A stretch of 64,000 nucleotides of DNA from Actinomyces denticolens (GCF_002072185.1 NZ_MVIW01000008.1:1-64000); one strand, 5' to 3'. Counted from the first letter of the stretch, positions 26,612 to 35,741 are shown. Program-made: numbers and translations. The notes: a model not told the origin generated them from the letters alone.

Positions 26612-28765
26612 TTGTCGAGATTGACGGAGCTGCTGCGGCAGGCGCGCAAGGCCGATCCGCAACTCGGTGCTGATCTGGAAGCCGAGATCGCCGCGCTCAC
26701 CAAGCATCGCACCTTCGGTCTCGTCTTCGAGCAGCATCAGCCCGAGGCTGTCGAGCTGCCCGGCAGGCCGGTGCGTCGTGGTGACAAGGTGCGCGTGCTG
26801 TCGCCCCGTGGGGAGACGAAGACCGGCGACCAGCGGCTGTGGCGTGTCGTGCGCATTGAGCGAGTCGAAGGGCGGCGCCTAGCCCATCTCGTGGAGCTGG
26901 ACGTCGAGGAGCCCGATGGCCTGATCATGCCCGTCAACGACGTGGTGGTCGTCGCGGGCTTCCGGGACTGCATCTATCCCGGCCTCGTGGAGACGGGACG
27001 CATTGAGCGGGGTGGCGACAAGCCGTTCCACTCGGTCATAAACGCGGAGAATTACCACGCGCTGGAGATGCTGACATACACGCACAGGCACTCCATCGAC
27101 GCAATATACATCGACCCCCCCTACAACACAGGTGCCAAGGACTGGAAGTACAATAACAACTACGTTGAGGGGGACGATGACTATCGGCACTCGAAGTGGC
27201 TGGCGTTCATGGAACGGCGCCTGAAGATCGCTCGTGAGCTGCTTAACCCCAACGAATCTGTGCTCATCGTCACGATTGACGAGAAGGAGTACCTTCGGTT
27301 GGGGCTGCTGCTGGAGCAGACATTCCCCGAGGCCCGAAGCCAGATGATCTCCAGCGTCATCAACCCGAAGGGGGTGTCACGTGGTGACTCTTTCCGCCGA
27401 TCTGACGAGTACCTCTTTATCGTAATGTTCGGCTCCGCTGCACCTCAGCGGTTGGAACTCAGCAGTGAGTGGACGGCGGGGAGTCTCGATAAGAACGAGT
27501 CCAGTCTTGGAGGGAAAGGCGAGGAGCCTGGATGGACATCAATGATGCGCCGTGGCTCGAACGCCGCCCGAGCGGATAGACCTGGGCTCTTCTACCCGAT
27601 CTACGTCGATCCAGCCGTTGGCCGAATTGAACACGTTGGTCCACCGCTTCTGTCTGATACTCATGAAGCGCCCGAAATCGAGGGGCTTGTGGCGACGCTT
27701 CCCCTTCGTCGGAACGGTTCGGAAGGTCGTTGGCAGATTGGTCCGGAAGAGCTGCGTTCTCGGATCGCTCAGGGCCGCGTGCGCATCGGGCGCAGGACCG
27801 CATATGGATTCGTTATCAACTATCTTCCCGATGGTGCCTACGCTGACGTCCTCTCGGATAGATTCGAGGTTGCCGGTCGTGCGCCCGATGGGTCACTCAT
27901 CGCGCGAAGCGTGGGCGTCGACTCGCGGGCGCAGATACCGTTCACGCAGTGGCGCGTCCCATCCCACAACGCTTCAGAGCACGGATCGACGCTGCTCGCT
28001 TCTTTTCTCCCCGGGCGCAAGTTCCCGTTCCCGAAGTCGCTGTACGCCGTCGAGGATGCCCTCAGGTTCTTTGTGAAAGACAAGCCTGACGCGGTTGTCC
28101 TGGACTTCTTCTCCGGCTCGGGCACGACCGCTCACGCCGTGATGCGGTTGAACCGTCAGGATGGAGGGCGTCGTCAGTGTATCTCGGTGACGAACAACGA
28201 GGTGTCGGCTGACGAGCAGACAGGACTCCGCAAGCGGGGGCTGCGTCCCGGCGACGAGGACTGGGAAGTGTTGGGCATCTGCGACTACATCACCAAGCCG
28301 CGCCTCACGGCCGCGATCACCGGCCGGACCCCCGCGGGCGAGCTGATCAAGGGCGACTACAAGTTCACCGATGAGTTCCCGATGTCGGAGGGCTTCGAAG
28401 AGAACGCCATGTTCTTCACCCTCACCTACGAGGCACCGTTGTCGGTCCGTCACAACCGTGCGTTCGAGCGTGTCGCGCCGATGCTGTGGCTCCGCGCTGG
28501 GTCCCGTGGCCGCGTCATCTACGACCTCGGCGAGGATGGCTGGGACGTGGCCGACTCCTACGGTGTGCTGGAGAACCTCGATCAGGTAGACGAGTTCGTT
28601 GTGGCGATGAGTGATTGCGAAGGTATCGAGATCGCGTACGTCGTCACGGACGATGACAGCGCCTTCCAGATGGTGTGCCGAGAGCTGCCGAGTAAAGTAG
28701 TACCGGTGCGCTTGTACGAGTCATACCTCCAGAACTTCGAGATCAACACGGGACGGAGCCTGTAG
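26612..28765 (+). CDS. Type III-like DNA methyltransferase (Mod)
   Basis: A 717-residue beta-class adenine-N6 methyltransferase. Motif IV is IDPPYNTG (Asp168-Tyr171) and motif I VLDFFSGSGTTAH (Asp498 onward) comes after it, the order of type III Mod proteins. The region between them, residues about 220-480, is the likely target-recognition domain. An extra 110-residue N-terminal domain precedes the catalytic part. The TTG start has GAGGAGG upstream. The stop directly abuts the res ATG, so the two are translated as a pair. The recognition site cannot be read from sequence. Confidence 0.88.
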   Translation: MSRLTELLRQARKADPQLGADLEAEIAALTKHRTFGLVFEQHQPEAVELPGRPVRRGDKVRVLSPRGETKTGDQRLWRVVRIERVEGRRLAHLVELDVEEPDGLIMPVNDVVVVAGFRDCIYPGLVETGRIERGGDKPFHSVINAENYHALEMLTYTHRHSIDAIYIDPPYNTGAKDWKYNNNYVEGDDDYRHSKWLAFMERRLKIARELLNPNESVLIVTIDEKEYLRLGLLLEQTFPEARSQMISSVINPKGVSRGDSFRRSDEYLFIVMFGSAAPQRLELSSEWTAGSLDKNESSLGGKGEEPGWTSMMRRGSNAARADRPGLFYPIYVDPAVGRIEHVGPPLLSDTHEAPEIEGLVATLPLRRNGSEGRWQIGPEELRSRIAQGRVRIGRRTAYGFVINYLPDGAYADVLSDRFEVAGRAPDGSLIARSVGVDSRAQIPFTQWRVPSHNASEHGSTLLASFLPGRKFPFPKSLYAVEDALRFFVKDKPDAVVLDFFSGSGTTAHAVMRLNRQDGGRRQCISVTNNEVSADEQTGLRKRGLRPGDEDWEVLGICDYITKPRLTAAITGRTPAGELIKGDYKFTDEFPMSEGFEENAMFFTLTYEAPLSVRHNRAFERVAPMLWLRAGSRGRVIYDLGEDGWDVADSYGVLENLDQVDEFVVAMSDCEGIEIAYVVTDDDSAFQMVCRELPSKVVPVRLYESYLQNFEINTGRSL

Positions 28766-31348
28766 ATGCGGTACACACTGAAGGACTACCAGGCCGAAGC
28801 CGTCCGCGACGTGCTTCGGAACTTGGACCGTGCTCGCGATTCCTACCGCCGGTACAAGGCTCTCTCGCAATTCTCGTTGAGCGCCACGACCGGTGCCGGG
28901 AAGACAGTCATGGCCGCTGCTGTAATCGAATCACTCTTTTTCGGCAACGACGAGTTCGACGTGGCCGGTGATCCGGGCGCCGTCGTGCTGTGGTTCTCGG
29001 ATGACCCGGCGTTGAACGAGCAGTCGCGTGCTCGAATCCAAGCGGCGGCCAGCGAACTCGACCACCGCCTCCGTGTAGTGCCGACGACGTTCTCCGAGCC
29101 GACCTTCCGGCCAGGCAACGTGTACTTCCTGAATACGCAAAAGCTGAGCAAAAACTCTCGCCTGGTCAAGGGCGCACCGGAAGCCAGCGGCAATGACACG
29201 CTGCCAGGTCTGGAGCCCCGCCCCGACGAGGCTCAGTCCTCCATCTACGATACGATCACGAACACCATCGCCAATGAAGATCTGACGCTCTACCTCGTGC
29301 TGGACGAGGCGCACCGCGGCATGGGGACGCGCGCACATGAACGGTCCACCATCGTGCAGCGACTCATCAACGGCCAGGGGAGAGTACCTGCGATGCCGGT
29401 TGTCTTTGGCATCTCAGCCACGGTTGAGCGGTTCGAGACTGCGATGAAGGACGCCAAAGGCCGTGACGCCCTCCCGTCCGTGCAGGTAGACTCCGCGCTC
29501 GTCCAGGCATCGGGACTCTTGAAGGATGACATCGTCCTGTCGATCCCTGCCGAGGACGGCGCGTTCGAGACCGTGCTCCTGACCAAGGCTGTCGAGAAGA
29601 TCAAGGTATCCGAGAGTGCGTGGCAGGACTACGCGCGCGAGCAGGGCGAATCCGAAGCCGTCCGCTCACTGCTGGTGGTTCAGGTCGGGGACAAGCCTTC
29701 GCGGGAAGCCCTCACCCGGACGCTGGACACGATCTACGAGGCCTGGCCGGAGCTGCCTTACGGCGCCGTAGCGAATGTCTTCGGCGAGCACACGGACCTG
29801 ACAATTGGACAGCAGGTCGTGCCGTACATCGAGCCGCAGCGCGTCCAGGACGCTACGCACGTACGTGTGCTGCTGGCCAAGAGTGCAATCTCGACCGGCT
29901 GGGACTGTCCGCGCGCCGAGGTGCTCGTCTCGTTCCGCCCTGCCAAGGACCGCACCCACATCACGCAGCTGCTCGGGCGGATGATGCGTACACCCCTCGC
30001 TCGGCGGATCCCCGGCAATGAGCTGCTGAATTCAGTAGATTGCCTGCTGCCGCTGTTTGACCGTAAGACCGCCACCGGAGTGGCGGAGCTGCTCATGAAA
30101 GGCGCGACGAGCAAGGATGCCGACGAAGGTGAGGACGGAGGTGGTGGCCTCGGGCGCCGTGTGTTGTTCGAACCGATCCCGCTGCACCCGAACCCGGCGA
30201 TCACCCAGGCCGTGTGGGAGAGCTTCGCGGCCATCCCGTCGGTGACGATCCCGAAGAGGAACGTCAAACCTATCCGCCGGCTCACCGCAACGGCGACAGC
30301 GTTGTCGAAGGACCACCTCGTGGATGAGGCCGTGGAGAAAGCCCACAAGCACCTCCACGCGGTGCTCGACGGGCGCGCCGTCCAGTACAAGGAGAAGATC
30401 GCCAAGGCTCGAGAGGACGTGCTCACGATGGAAGGCCAGGAAATCCGAGGCCAGATCGGCGGCGGGTTCTCCTACCGTGCGTTCTCTGTTAGTGCTGACC
30501 CGCGCGCCATTGATGACTACTACCGCACAGCCACGCGGATCCTGAGCCCGGCGCTGTGCTCCTCCTATGTCGACCACCTCGTCGGGCCGGACGGCGACGA
30601 GGATGATCTCCTTGAAGCGCACATCACCGTCGCCGCACTCGGTCGAGTACACGATATCGTCCAGGCGGTCGAGCACGAGGCCGATACCCTATCCCGCGAG
30701 TGGCTCACGCAGACCCGCGTCGCACGCAAGGGACTGAGCGACGAACGCCAGGCCGATTACGATAGGCTGGAGTCGATGTCGACGATGCCCGAGCCGATCG
30801 CGTTCTTCGTTCCGAAGAACGGTCAGGCCGACACCAAGGTGCGTCACCCGGACGGCATGGAGGAGGACCTGCCCACCCGCGAGATGCACCTACTTGCATC
30901 CGCGGACGGGACGGTCCCGATCAGCTTGAACGAGTGGGAGCGCAAGGTCCTCGACTCCGAAGCCGCGCAGCCCGGCTTCCAGGGCTGGTACCGCAACCCC
31001 GACCGTTCGGTAAAGGAATCCCTCGCCGTGGCCTACAGGGACGAGGTGGGCGACTGGAAGGCGCTGCGCCCGGACTTCATCTTCTTCGGCACCAACCACG
31101 ACGGCAGCGTCGCCGTGGACCTCGTAGACCCACACGGCCATCACCTCTCCGACGCGCTGCCGAAACTACGAGGAATGGCGGACTTCGCGGAGCGCTTCGC
31201 GAACGATTTCCGCCGCATCGAGTCCGTGGCCGAGACGGGTGGTGTGCTGCGCGTCCTCGACCTCACCAAGCCTCGTGTGCGGGAGGCGATCCGCGATGCT
31301 CAGAGCGCCAAGGCACTGTACGAGTCGGAGTTGGCCAGTGACTACTGA
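28766..31348 (+). CDS. Type III-like restriction subunit (Res), SF2 helicase
   Basis: An 860-residue DEAD/DEAH helicase-nuclease. Walker A is TTGAGKT (Lys46), Walker B is LVLDEAHRG (Asp180-His183), then GISATVERF and motif VI QLLGRMMRTP. The C-terminal stretch RPDFIFFG (Asp770) with VAVDLVDPHGHH (Asp785) sits where Res proteins carry the PD-(D/E)XK nuclease, but the usual E-x-K is D-L-V, so the lysine is missing. It starts 1 nt after the mod stop. Either a diverged nuclease or a translocase without cleavage is possible. Confidence 0.85.
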   Translation: MRYTLKDYQAEAVRDVLRNLDRARDSYRRYKALSQFSLSATTGAGKTVMAAAVIESLFFGNDEFDVAGDPGAVVLWFSDDPALNEQSRARIQAAASELDHRLRVVPTTFSEPTFRPGNVYFLNTQKLSKNSRLVKGAPEASGNDTLPGLEPRPDEAQSSIYDTITNTIANEDLTLYLVLDEAHRGMGTRAHERSTIVQRLINGQGRVPAMPVVFGISATVERFETAMKDAKGRDALPSVQVDSALVQASGLLKDDIVLSIPAEDGAFETVLLTKAVEKIKVSESAWQDYAREQGESEAVRSLLVVQVGDKPSREALTRTLDTIYEAWPELPYGAVANVFGEHTDLTIGQQVVPYIEPQRVQDATHVRVLLAKSAISTGWDCPRAEVLVSFRPAKDRTHITQLLGRMMRTPLARRIPGNELLNSVDCLLPLFDRKTATGVAELLMKGATSKDADEGEDGGGGLGRRVLFEPIPLHPNPAITQAVWESFAAIPSVTIPKRNVKPIRRLTATATALSKDHLVDEAVEKAHKHLHAVLDGRAVQYKEKIAKAREDVLTMEGQEIRGQIGGGFSYRAFSVSADPRAIDDYYRTATRILSPALCSSYVDHLVGPDGDEDDLLEAHITVAALGRVHDIVQAVEHEADTLSREWLTQTRVARKGLSDERQADYDRLESMSTMPEPIAFFVPKNGQADTKVRHPDGMEEDLPTREMHLLASADGTVPISLNEWERKVLDSEAAQPGFQGWYRNPDRSVKESLAVAYRDEVGDWKALRPDFIFFGTNHDGSVAVDLVDPHGHHLSDALPKLRGMADFAERFANDFRRIESVAETGGVLRVLDLTKPRVREAIRDAQSAKALYESELASDY

Positions 31349-31417
31349 CCGGCGCACCCAGCCCGTACCCGTTCCCAGCGTGCGGGCCGGTATTCGCCGC
31401 ACAGGGAGGCAGTGGTG

Positions 31418-31933
31418 ATGGGAGAGCCGCAGGAACCGTCGCAACGCGCGGCCATCCAAGCGGAGGTGGCTCGCATCCTCGAAAGCGCTGTATTCTCGGC
31501 GCAGGGTCAGTTCGAAGCAGCCAAAGCATGGAGGGTGCTCCATTGGACCCTCGGTGTCCTTACCGCGGCGCTGAGCGCGCTGGCTGCGGTACTGACGTTT
31601 GCTACCGAAGCCCAGGTTGCTTCGGGAGTCCTGGCGGTGGTCGCGGCCATCGCTTCCGCGACCCTGACGAGCAGCCGTCCCGACAAACTCGCTGAGCGGG
31701 CCGTGGCTCGGGGCAACGACTACACGGCTTTGCGGAACGACTCACGGCGTTTGCTGCATGTACACGTTCCCAACGACGAGATCGGTGTTCTTCGGGCAGC
31801 GCTTGACGGACTTGCTGGACGTGCCTCCGATCTGGACCACACTTCAGACCCGATTCCGCGGTTTGCCTACAACAAGGCCAAGCGGAACATCGAGCGGGAC
31901 TGCGGGCAACAGTTCGAGGTCGATGCCCAGTGA
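31418..31933 (+). CDS. SLATT-domain membrane effector
   Basis: A 171-residue protein with two transmembrane helices (about residues 40-62 and 68-88) followed by a charged cytosolic helical region with RPDKLAERAVARGNDYTALRND. This is the layout of SLATT domains, two-helix effectors predicted to disrupt the membrane when activated by a nucleotide signal. It overlaps the next gene, a nucleotidyltransferase, by 4 bp (GTGA). Start: ATG at 31418 with GGGAGG 8 nt upstream; two GTG codons just before are less well placed. Confidence 0.75.
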   Translation: MGEPQEPSQRAAIQAEVARILESAVFSAQGQFEAAKAWRVLHWTLGVLTAALSALAAVLTFATEAQVASGVLAVVAAIASATLTSSRPDKLAERAVARGNDYTALRNDSRRLLHVHVPNDEIGVLRAALDGLAGRASDLDHTSDPIPRFAYNKAKRNIERDCGQQFEVDAQ

Positions 31934-32793
31934 GTGCGACAGCAATCTCTACGTTGGAGTCGTTGATCCGTACGATGACTCCCGACGAGGCAGCGCGTTC
32001 TGCGGCTGCAAAGCACCGCAAGGAGATCGAGGAATGGCTCATGTATGACCTGGGCATTATCCGCATGCGTGAGACGGGCTCATGGCATCACGGGACTGCG
32101 CTTGACGGGTTCAGCGACGTGGACTACTTCGTCTCGATGCGCAACAGCCGTCCCTCTGTCTCCACTACGGCTCTCGAAGAACTGCGCGCATCACTGTCGC
32201 GCGGCATACGTGGTGCGTATGTCTCAATCGACCGTCCAGCCGTGCGCCTGCGCTATTTTGAAGACGGTCCCGATGTGGAGATTACGCCCGCCTATATCCG
32301 GGACACCGACGATTATGATATTCCCGATCCTGATAGCACCGGATGGATACGAAGCAACCCGGCAGTCCACCTGGAGTACGTAGATAGGGCGCAGAAGGAA
32401 ACTGACGGTCGTGCCAAGGGCCTTATCCGTCTCGTGAAGACCTGGAAGTCCTGGAACAACGTTCCGCTCTCGTCGTTTTATCTTGAGATGCGCACTGCGC
32501 AATATGTGCTCAACAATATGCCGATCATCTACGACTGGGACCTTCGCGATTTCTTCAAGAGTCTCGCCAACAGCGGACTCCGGGAGATGAACGATCCGAC
32601 CAACTACGGACGGAGAATCACGACAGGCACGAGCAACCTCGCGGAGTCGATCACCGCGAAGTATGCGGTCGAAGAGGCCGCACGCCTAACGAGGCTCGCG
32701 CGCGAAGCCGCGGAGGACAGTGACCATTCGACAGCCATCCGCCATCTGTGTACCCTGTTTAACTGCGAAAGGGGCGAGGTTAGTGCGTGGTGA
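31930..32793 (+). CDS. CD-NTase (SMODS-type nucleotidyltransferase), CBASS-like
   Basis: A 287-residue protein of the DNA polymerase-beta-like nucleotidyltransferase fold. The helix-turn GS motif is Gly50-Ser51 in TGSWHHGTALDG. The metal ligands are Asp63 and Asp65 in FSDVDYFV, with a third acidic site in PDVEITPAY (Asp115/Glu117). Such enzymes make cyclic oligonucleotide alarms after phage infection. The coupled upstream SLATT protein is the probable effector, giving a minimal two-gene CBASS. No Cap2/Cap3 or HORMA/TRIP13 accessory gene is present. The nucleotide product is unknown. Confidence 0.8.
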   Translation: MSATAISTLESLIRTMTPDEAARSAAAKHRKEIEEWLMYDLGIIRMRETGSWHHGTALDGFSDVDYFVSMRNSRPSVSTTALEELRASLSRGIRGAYVSIDRPAVRLRYFEDGPDVEITPAYIRDTDDYDIPDPDSTGWIRSNPAVHLEYVDRAQKETDGRAKGLIRLVKTWKSWNNVPLSSFYLEMRTAQYVLNNMPIIYDWDLRDFFKSLANSGLREMNDPTNYGRRITTGTSNLAESITAKYAVEEAARLTRLAREAAEDSDHSTAIRHLCTLFNCERGEVSAW

Positions 32794-33051
32794 GGTGACA
32801 TCTGATGAGGCTTTCCCTGTGGGTGGCCTGGAATGATTTGCATCATGCCTGCCCAGGACCCTTGAGAGTTTCGTGAGGACGTTGTGAGTGGCCCGGTCCC
32901 GTAAGGATGGCATCAGAACACCTCTCAGATGCTACAGTTGATAGAGATACTCTTTTTTGAGCTTAATGTTAGGCGGAAAGGGGTCGAGTTCCGGTTCAAT
33001 GTGTGAGTTGGGCTTACATCTAGTGGGAAAAGTAGTCGCCATGGGAGAGCG
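32794..33051. other. AT-richer intergenic region before the HEPN gene
   Basis: No gene is seen. The stretch from 32930 to 32990 is unusually AT-rich for the window (TTGATAGAGATACTC then TTTTTTGAGCTTAATG) and probably carries the promoter of the HEPN gene; no single hexamer pair has good spacing. Confidence 0.45.
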
Positions 33052-34536
33052 ATGGCCAGAGATCCTCTGAATCTCGATGAGGCTGCCGAGTGGGCTGGCT
33101 TGTGGTGGCTGCCGGACGACCCTGAGAATCAGCTCCCAGGCGTCATGCGGTACGACGGAGAAGGCAACCCTTCGCTCTCATTGATCGGCGCATTCGAGGA
33201 CCGCATCACCTCTAACCCGGAACCGGGGGTAATGGTCGTTCATGAGGGCGCCAGGACGTGGGAGGTCATCTACGGTATGGCCGGGCAACGTGAGGTCACG
33301 CTCCTGGGCTGCATCCCTATCCGTTCGAAACGGGCCGTGTTGGTGCAGGGGAAGAGCCCAGATACGCAGACCGTGACCGCGACGATAGCGATCATCGGTG
33401 CGCACGTCAGCGGAGAAGAGGGCGCGGCGTTCGCGGCGGCCGAGGTCTCGGTTGAAGACTTGACGTACTGGGCTGCATCGTCTGTGTTCGAGACCACGGC
33501 CGGTACTTCCGGAGACAAGATTGACGGGAGTGGGACCATCTCGGTGAAACCGGTCGAGCCCCAGGCGGTGACGGTCGATGGCACAGAATACCGCCTCGTG
33601 CACACTCACACCCTGCCGTACTTCAACTGGCGCAAGGGTGAAACCGTCGGACGCATGCGCGAGACGGTCTCCGTCCGTGTGTGCCGGGCGGAGCCGTTCG
33701 CCCTGAGGGCGGCGCTGGAGGCGGCGAACCTCATACAGGATCTGATCGCGCTGGCAACGCACCGCGCCGCTGGCGTGATCTGGCTCCAGCTGGAGGTTGC
33801 TGGGACCGAGTCGGTCCGCCGGAACGGTCAGCGGGTTCCGCGCAGGAAGGCCGATGTCCTCTATTCTCCCCTGGCGCTTGGTAAGCATGACGCGAAGGCT
33901 GTGGATCCTCACCGCGTCTTTTTCACTTGTGACGAAATCCCGTTCGAGGAAATCGTGCCCCGTTGGTGCGAGGCGCATGGTCGACTGCAGGCAGCGATCA
34001 ACATGATCCTGGGTCTGCGCTACGCGCCGGACCGCTTCATCGAGAACAGCCTCCTGATGGCGGTAGGTGCTGCCGAGGTCCTGCACCGTGGCCTCCGCAT
34101 CGATGAGAAGCCATTCTCCGAGGTGGACTTCGCGGCGATGCGCGACGCCGTGCTCCGCCAGGTGCCCGAAGAACACCGCAGCAGATTCAAGGGGATGATC
34201 AGAAACGATCCGACACTCCGAGACAGACTTCGTTCCCTCGCCGCTCGCCCGGACCCGGAAGCAATTGCGCAGCTTGTGCCGAACGTCGATCAATGGGCGA
34301 AGCGGACGACGCAAGCCCGTAATTATCTCGCACACGAGGGCCGGACGCCTAAGCATTCTATCGATGAGCTGGTGGCGATCGTCGAGACCACGAGAGCAGT
34401 CGTTATCCTCAATGTTCTGCACGAGCTCGGGTTGCCAGCAGAGCGGCAGCGCCAAATCGTGCAAGAGAACTCACAGTTGCGGGCGGTCTCCCGGGAAGCG
34501 CGCGAGTGGTTGGTGGCTCTAGAACCCGACTCCTGA
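33052..34536 (+). CDS. ApeA-type HEPN anti-phage protein
   Basis: A 494-residue protein. The N-terminal half (W-G-L-W-W-L-P, GVMRYDGEGNPSLSLIG) resembles the ApeA N-terminal beta domain. The C-terminal half is helical, with the HEPN ribonuclease motif R-x4-H at Arg423-His428 in QARNYLAHEG. ApeA proteins are single-gene abortive-type defences in which HEPN cleaves RNA, probably tRNA, on infection. Location beside restriction and CBASS-like genes supports this. The ATG at 33052 is used; a ribosome binding site (GGAGAG) is close. Family assignment is from remembered motifs. Confidence 0.72.
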   Translation: MARDPLNLDEAAEWAGLWWLPDDPENQLPGVMRYDGEGNPSLSLIGAFEDRITSNPEPGVMVVHEGARTWEVIYGMAGQREVTLLGCIPIRSKRAVLVQGKSPDTQTVTATIAIIGAHVSGEEGAAFAAAEVSVEDLTYWAASSVFETTAGTSGDKIDGSGTISVKPVEPQAVTVDGTEYRLVHTHTLPYFNWRKGETVGRMRETVSVRVCRAEPFALRAALEAANLIQDLIALATHRAAGVIWLQLEVAGTESVRRNGQRVPRRKADVLYSPLALGKHDAKAVDPHRVFFTCDEIPFEEIVPRWCEAHGRLQAAINMILGLRYAPDRFIENSLLMAVGAAEVLHRGLRIDEKPFSEVDFAAMRDAVLRQVPEEHRSRFKGMIRNDPTLRDRLRSLAARPDPEAIAQLVPNVDQWAKRTTQARNYLAHEGRTPKHSIDELVAIVETTRAVVILNVLHELGLPAERQRQIVQENSQLRAVSREAREWLVALEPDS

Positions 34537-34756
34537 GCGACGCAGATGTCGTCGTTCTCCGGACGTGGTCGGGTGGCCGCGGGCAGGAGGAGGCCGTCCC
34601 TCGGCCCCGCGTGCACAGCATCCCGCCCGCACCCTCAAACCGGAAGAGCCCCAAAAGGCCTCCGGCAGACGGACAAGCTCTGTGCCAGCGTCTTCGCCAC
34701 TAGTGGTGGCAAGCGGTCGCGGCGGTAAGGCCGGCGGCCGCGAATTGGCTCATATG

Positions 34757-35035
34757 TCAGGCGACAAGATCGCCGTAATCTTGCTGAATCCGCTGGGCTG
34801 AGCTTCCAACGAAGGTGCCAATCGAATCCCAAGACATGCCGGTTCTCCGGGCTGCTTGTACGGCGTCTTTCAGGTGACGTTCGGCGTTTGACCGCTCCGC
34901 GACTGCTGCGCGAAGCGCGTTCACTGCGGTTACGTCGAGTTCATCTTCGGGTGACGGAGTGTATTCCTCGAAGCGGGTGACAAGTTTGTCCGAGCTGGCG
35001 AGGATTTCTTCAACTGTGCGCGGCATGATGGTCAC
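34757..35035 (-). CDS. Putative antitoxin with HTH-like C-terminus
   Basis: A 92-residue acidic, helical protein (PRTVEEILASSDKLVTRFEE) ending in a helix-turn-helix-like stretch AARRTGMSWDSIGTFVGSS. It is translationally coupled to the upstream small gene by a GTGA overlap at 35032-35035. Size, coupling and HTH suggest an antitoxin that also represses the operon. The start is either the GTG at 35035 or the ATG at 35026. The order toxin-then-antitoxin is inferred. Confidence 0.6.
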   Translation of the reverse strand: MTIMPRTVEEILASSDKLVTRFEEYTPSPEDELDVTAVNALRAAVAERSNAERHLKDAVQAARRTGMSWDSIGTFVGSSAQRIQQDYGDLVA

Positions 35036-35271
35036 CTCAGGAACTTCTTGCGAGCTTGCATGGCGTGAACGATAACGACGGTAGTCGTTGCTCGTATGTA
35101 GCCGACCTCAAGGATCAACGCGGCCTCATTTGCGCCGATGATCATCGTAAACCCGTCACCAAGATCCCATGCTCGGATTGGGTTCCGGTAGGCGTGAAGG
35201 ATCGCGACCTCATCGAGTCCATGCTTGAGGCTTGAGCGCGGACGGAGCGATGATCGGATCCTCCATGGCAT
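35032..35271 (-). CDS. Putative toxin (DUF4258-like small protein)
   Basis: A 79-residue basic protein: IRSSLRPRSSLKHGLDEVAI, then HAYRNPIRAWDLGDGF, and a C-terminal VIVHAMQARKKFLR. This resembles small single-domain toxins of the BrnT/DUF4258 kind found beside HTH antitoxins in actinobacteria. The chosen ATG at 35271 gives the family length; the frame is open further upstream to 35352. I cannot name the target. The pair lies at the right end of the defence island. Confidence 0.6.
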   Translation of the reverse strand: MPWRIRSSLRPRSSLKHGLDEVAILHAYRNPIRAWDLGDGFTMIIGANEAALILEVGYIRATTTVVIVHAMQARKKFLR

Positions 35272-35514
35272 CCAAGGTAGCACTGTCGGGCTCCGTCGGC
35301 CATGGTGCTGCAGATGGGCCAGGGGTGTCTCTGGGGGCTCCTTGCTCAGCATGGCGTGGCGTCAAGGCGCGGTTGTTCGGACATGAGTGGCAGGCGGGGC
35401 GATACTGCTGTCGCTGCCATGGGGCGAACTTGCTTCGGCCTTCAAACCTCTTTGCGGGCCGGGCTCGCCGTGTCATACTCGTTTTAAGTTGTCCCTGACA
35501 CAGAGGAGAAGACG
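35272..35514. other. Intergenic region between toxin and YegP-like genes
   Basis: No gene is supported. Divergent promoters for the toxin and the YegP-like gene must lie here; a possible TTGCGG-16-CATACT pair precedes the latter. Confidence 0.4.
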
Positions 35515-35700
35515 ATGGCAGGCAAGTTCGAGGTCTACGAAGACAGCTCCGGCAAGTTCCGCTTCCGCCTCAAGGCCGGCAACGGCGAGGTCGTCGCCAC
35601 CGGCCAGGCCTACGAGACCAAGGCCGCTGCGGTCAAGGGAACCAAGGCCGTCCAGCGCGCCGCCGCCGACGCCGCGATCAAGGACCTCACCGAGGACTGA
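35515..35700 (+). CDS. YegP-like DUF1508 protein
   Basis: A 61-residue protein with a single DUF1508 unit: KFEVYEDSSGKFRFRLKAGN followed by GEVVATGQAYETKAAAVKG. E. coli YegP has two such units in tandem. The fold is a small beta-alpha unit of unknown function. AGAGGAGAAG precedes the ATG. It is a single gene with a strong bidirectional hairpin after it. Confidence 0.9.
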   Translation: MAGKFEVYEDSSGKFRFRLKAGNGEVVATGQAYETKAAAVKGTKAVQRAAADAAIKDLTED

Positions 35701-35741
35701 ACCGGCGCCAACCATCGGCGGCCAGTCGAACGCAACGCGCA

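Noticed and set aside
28765-28766. Frameshift between mod and res
   Set aside because: The mod frame ends in a proper TAG followed at once by the res ATG; both proteins are full length with all core motifs.
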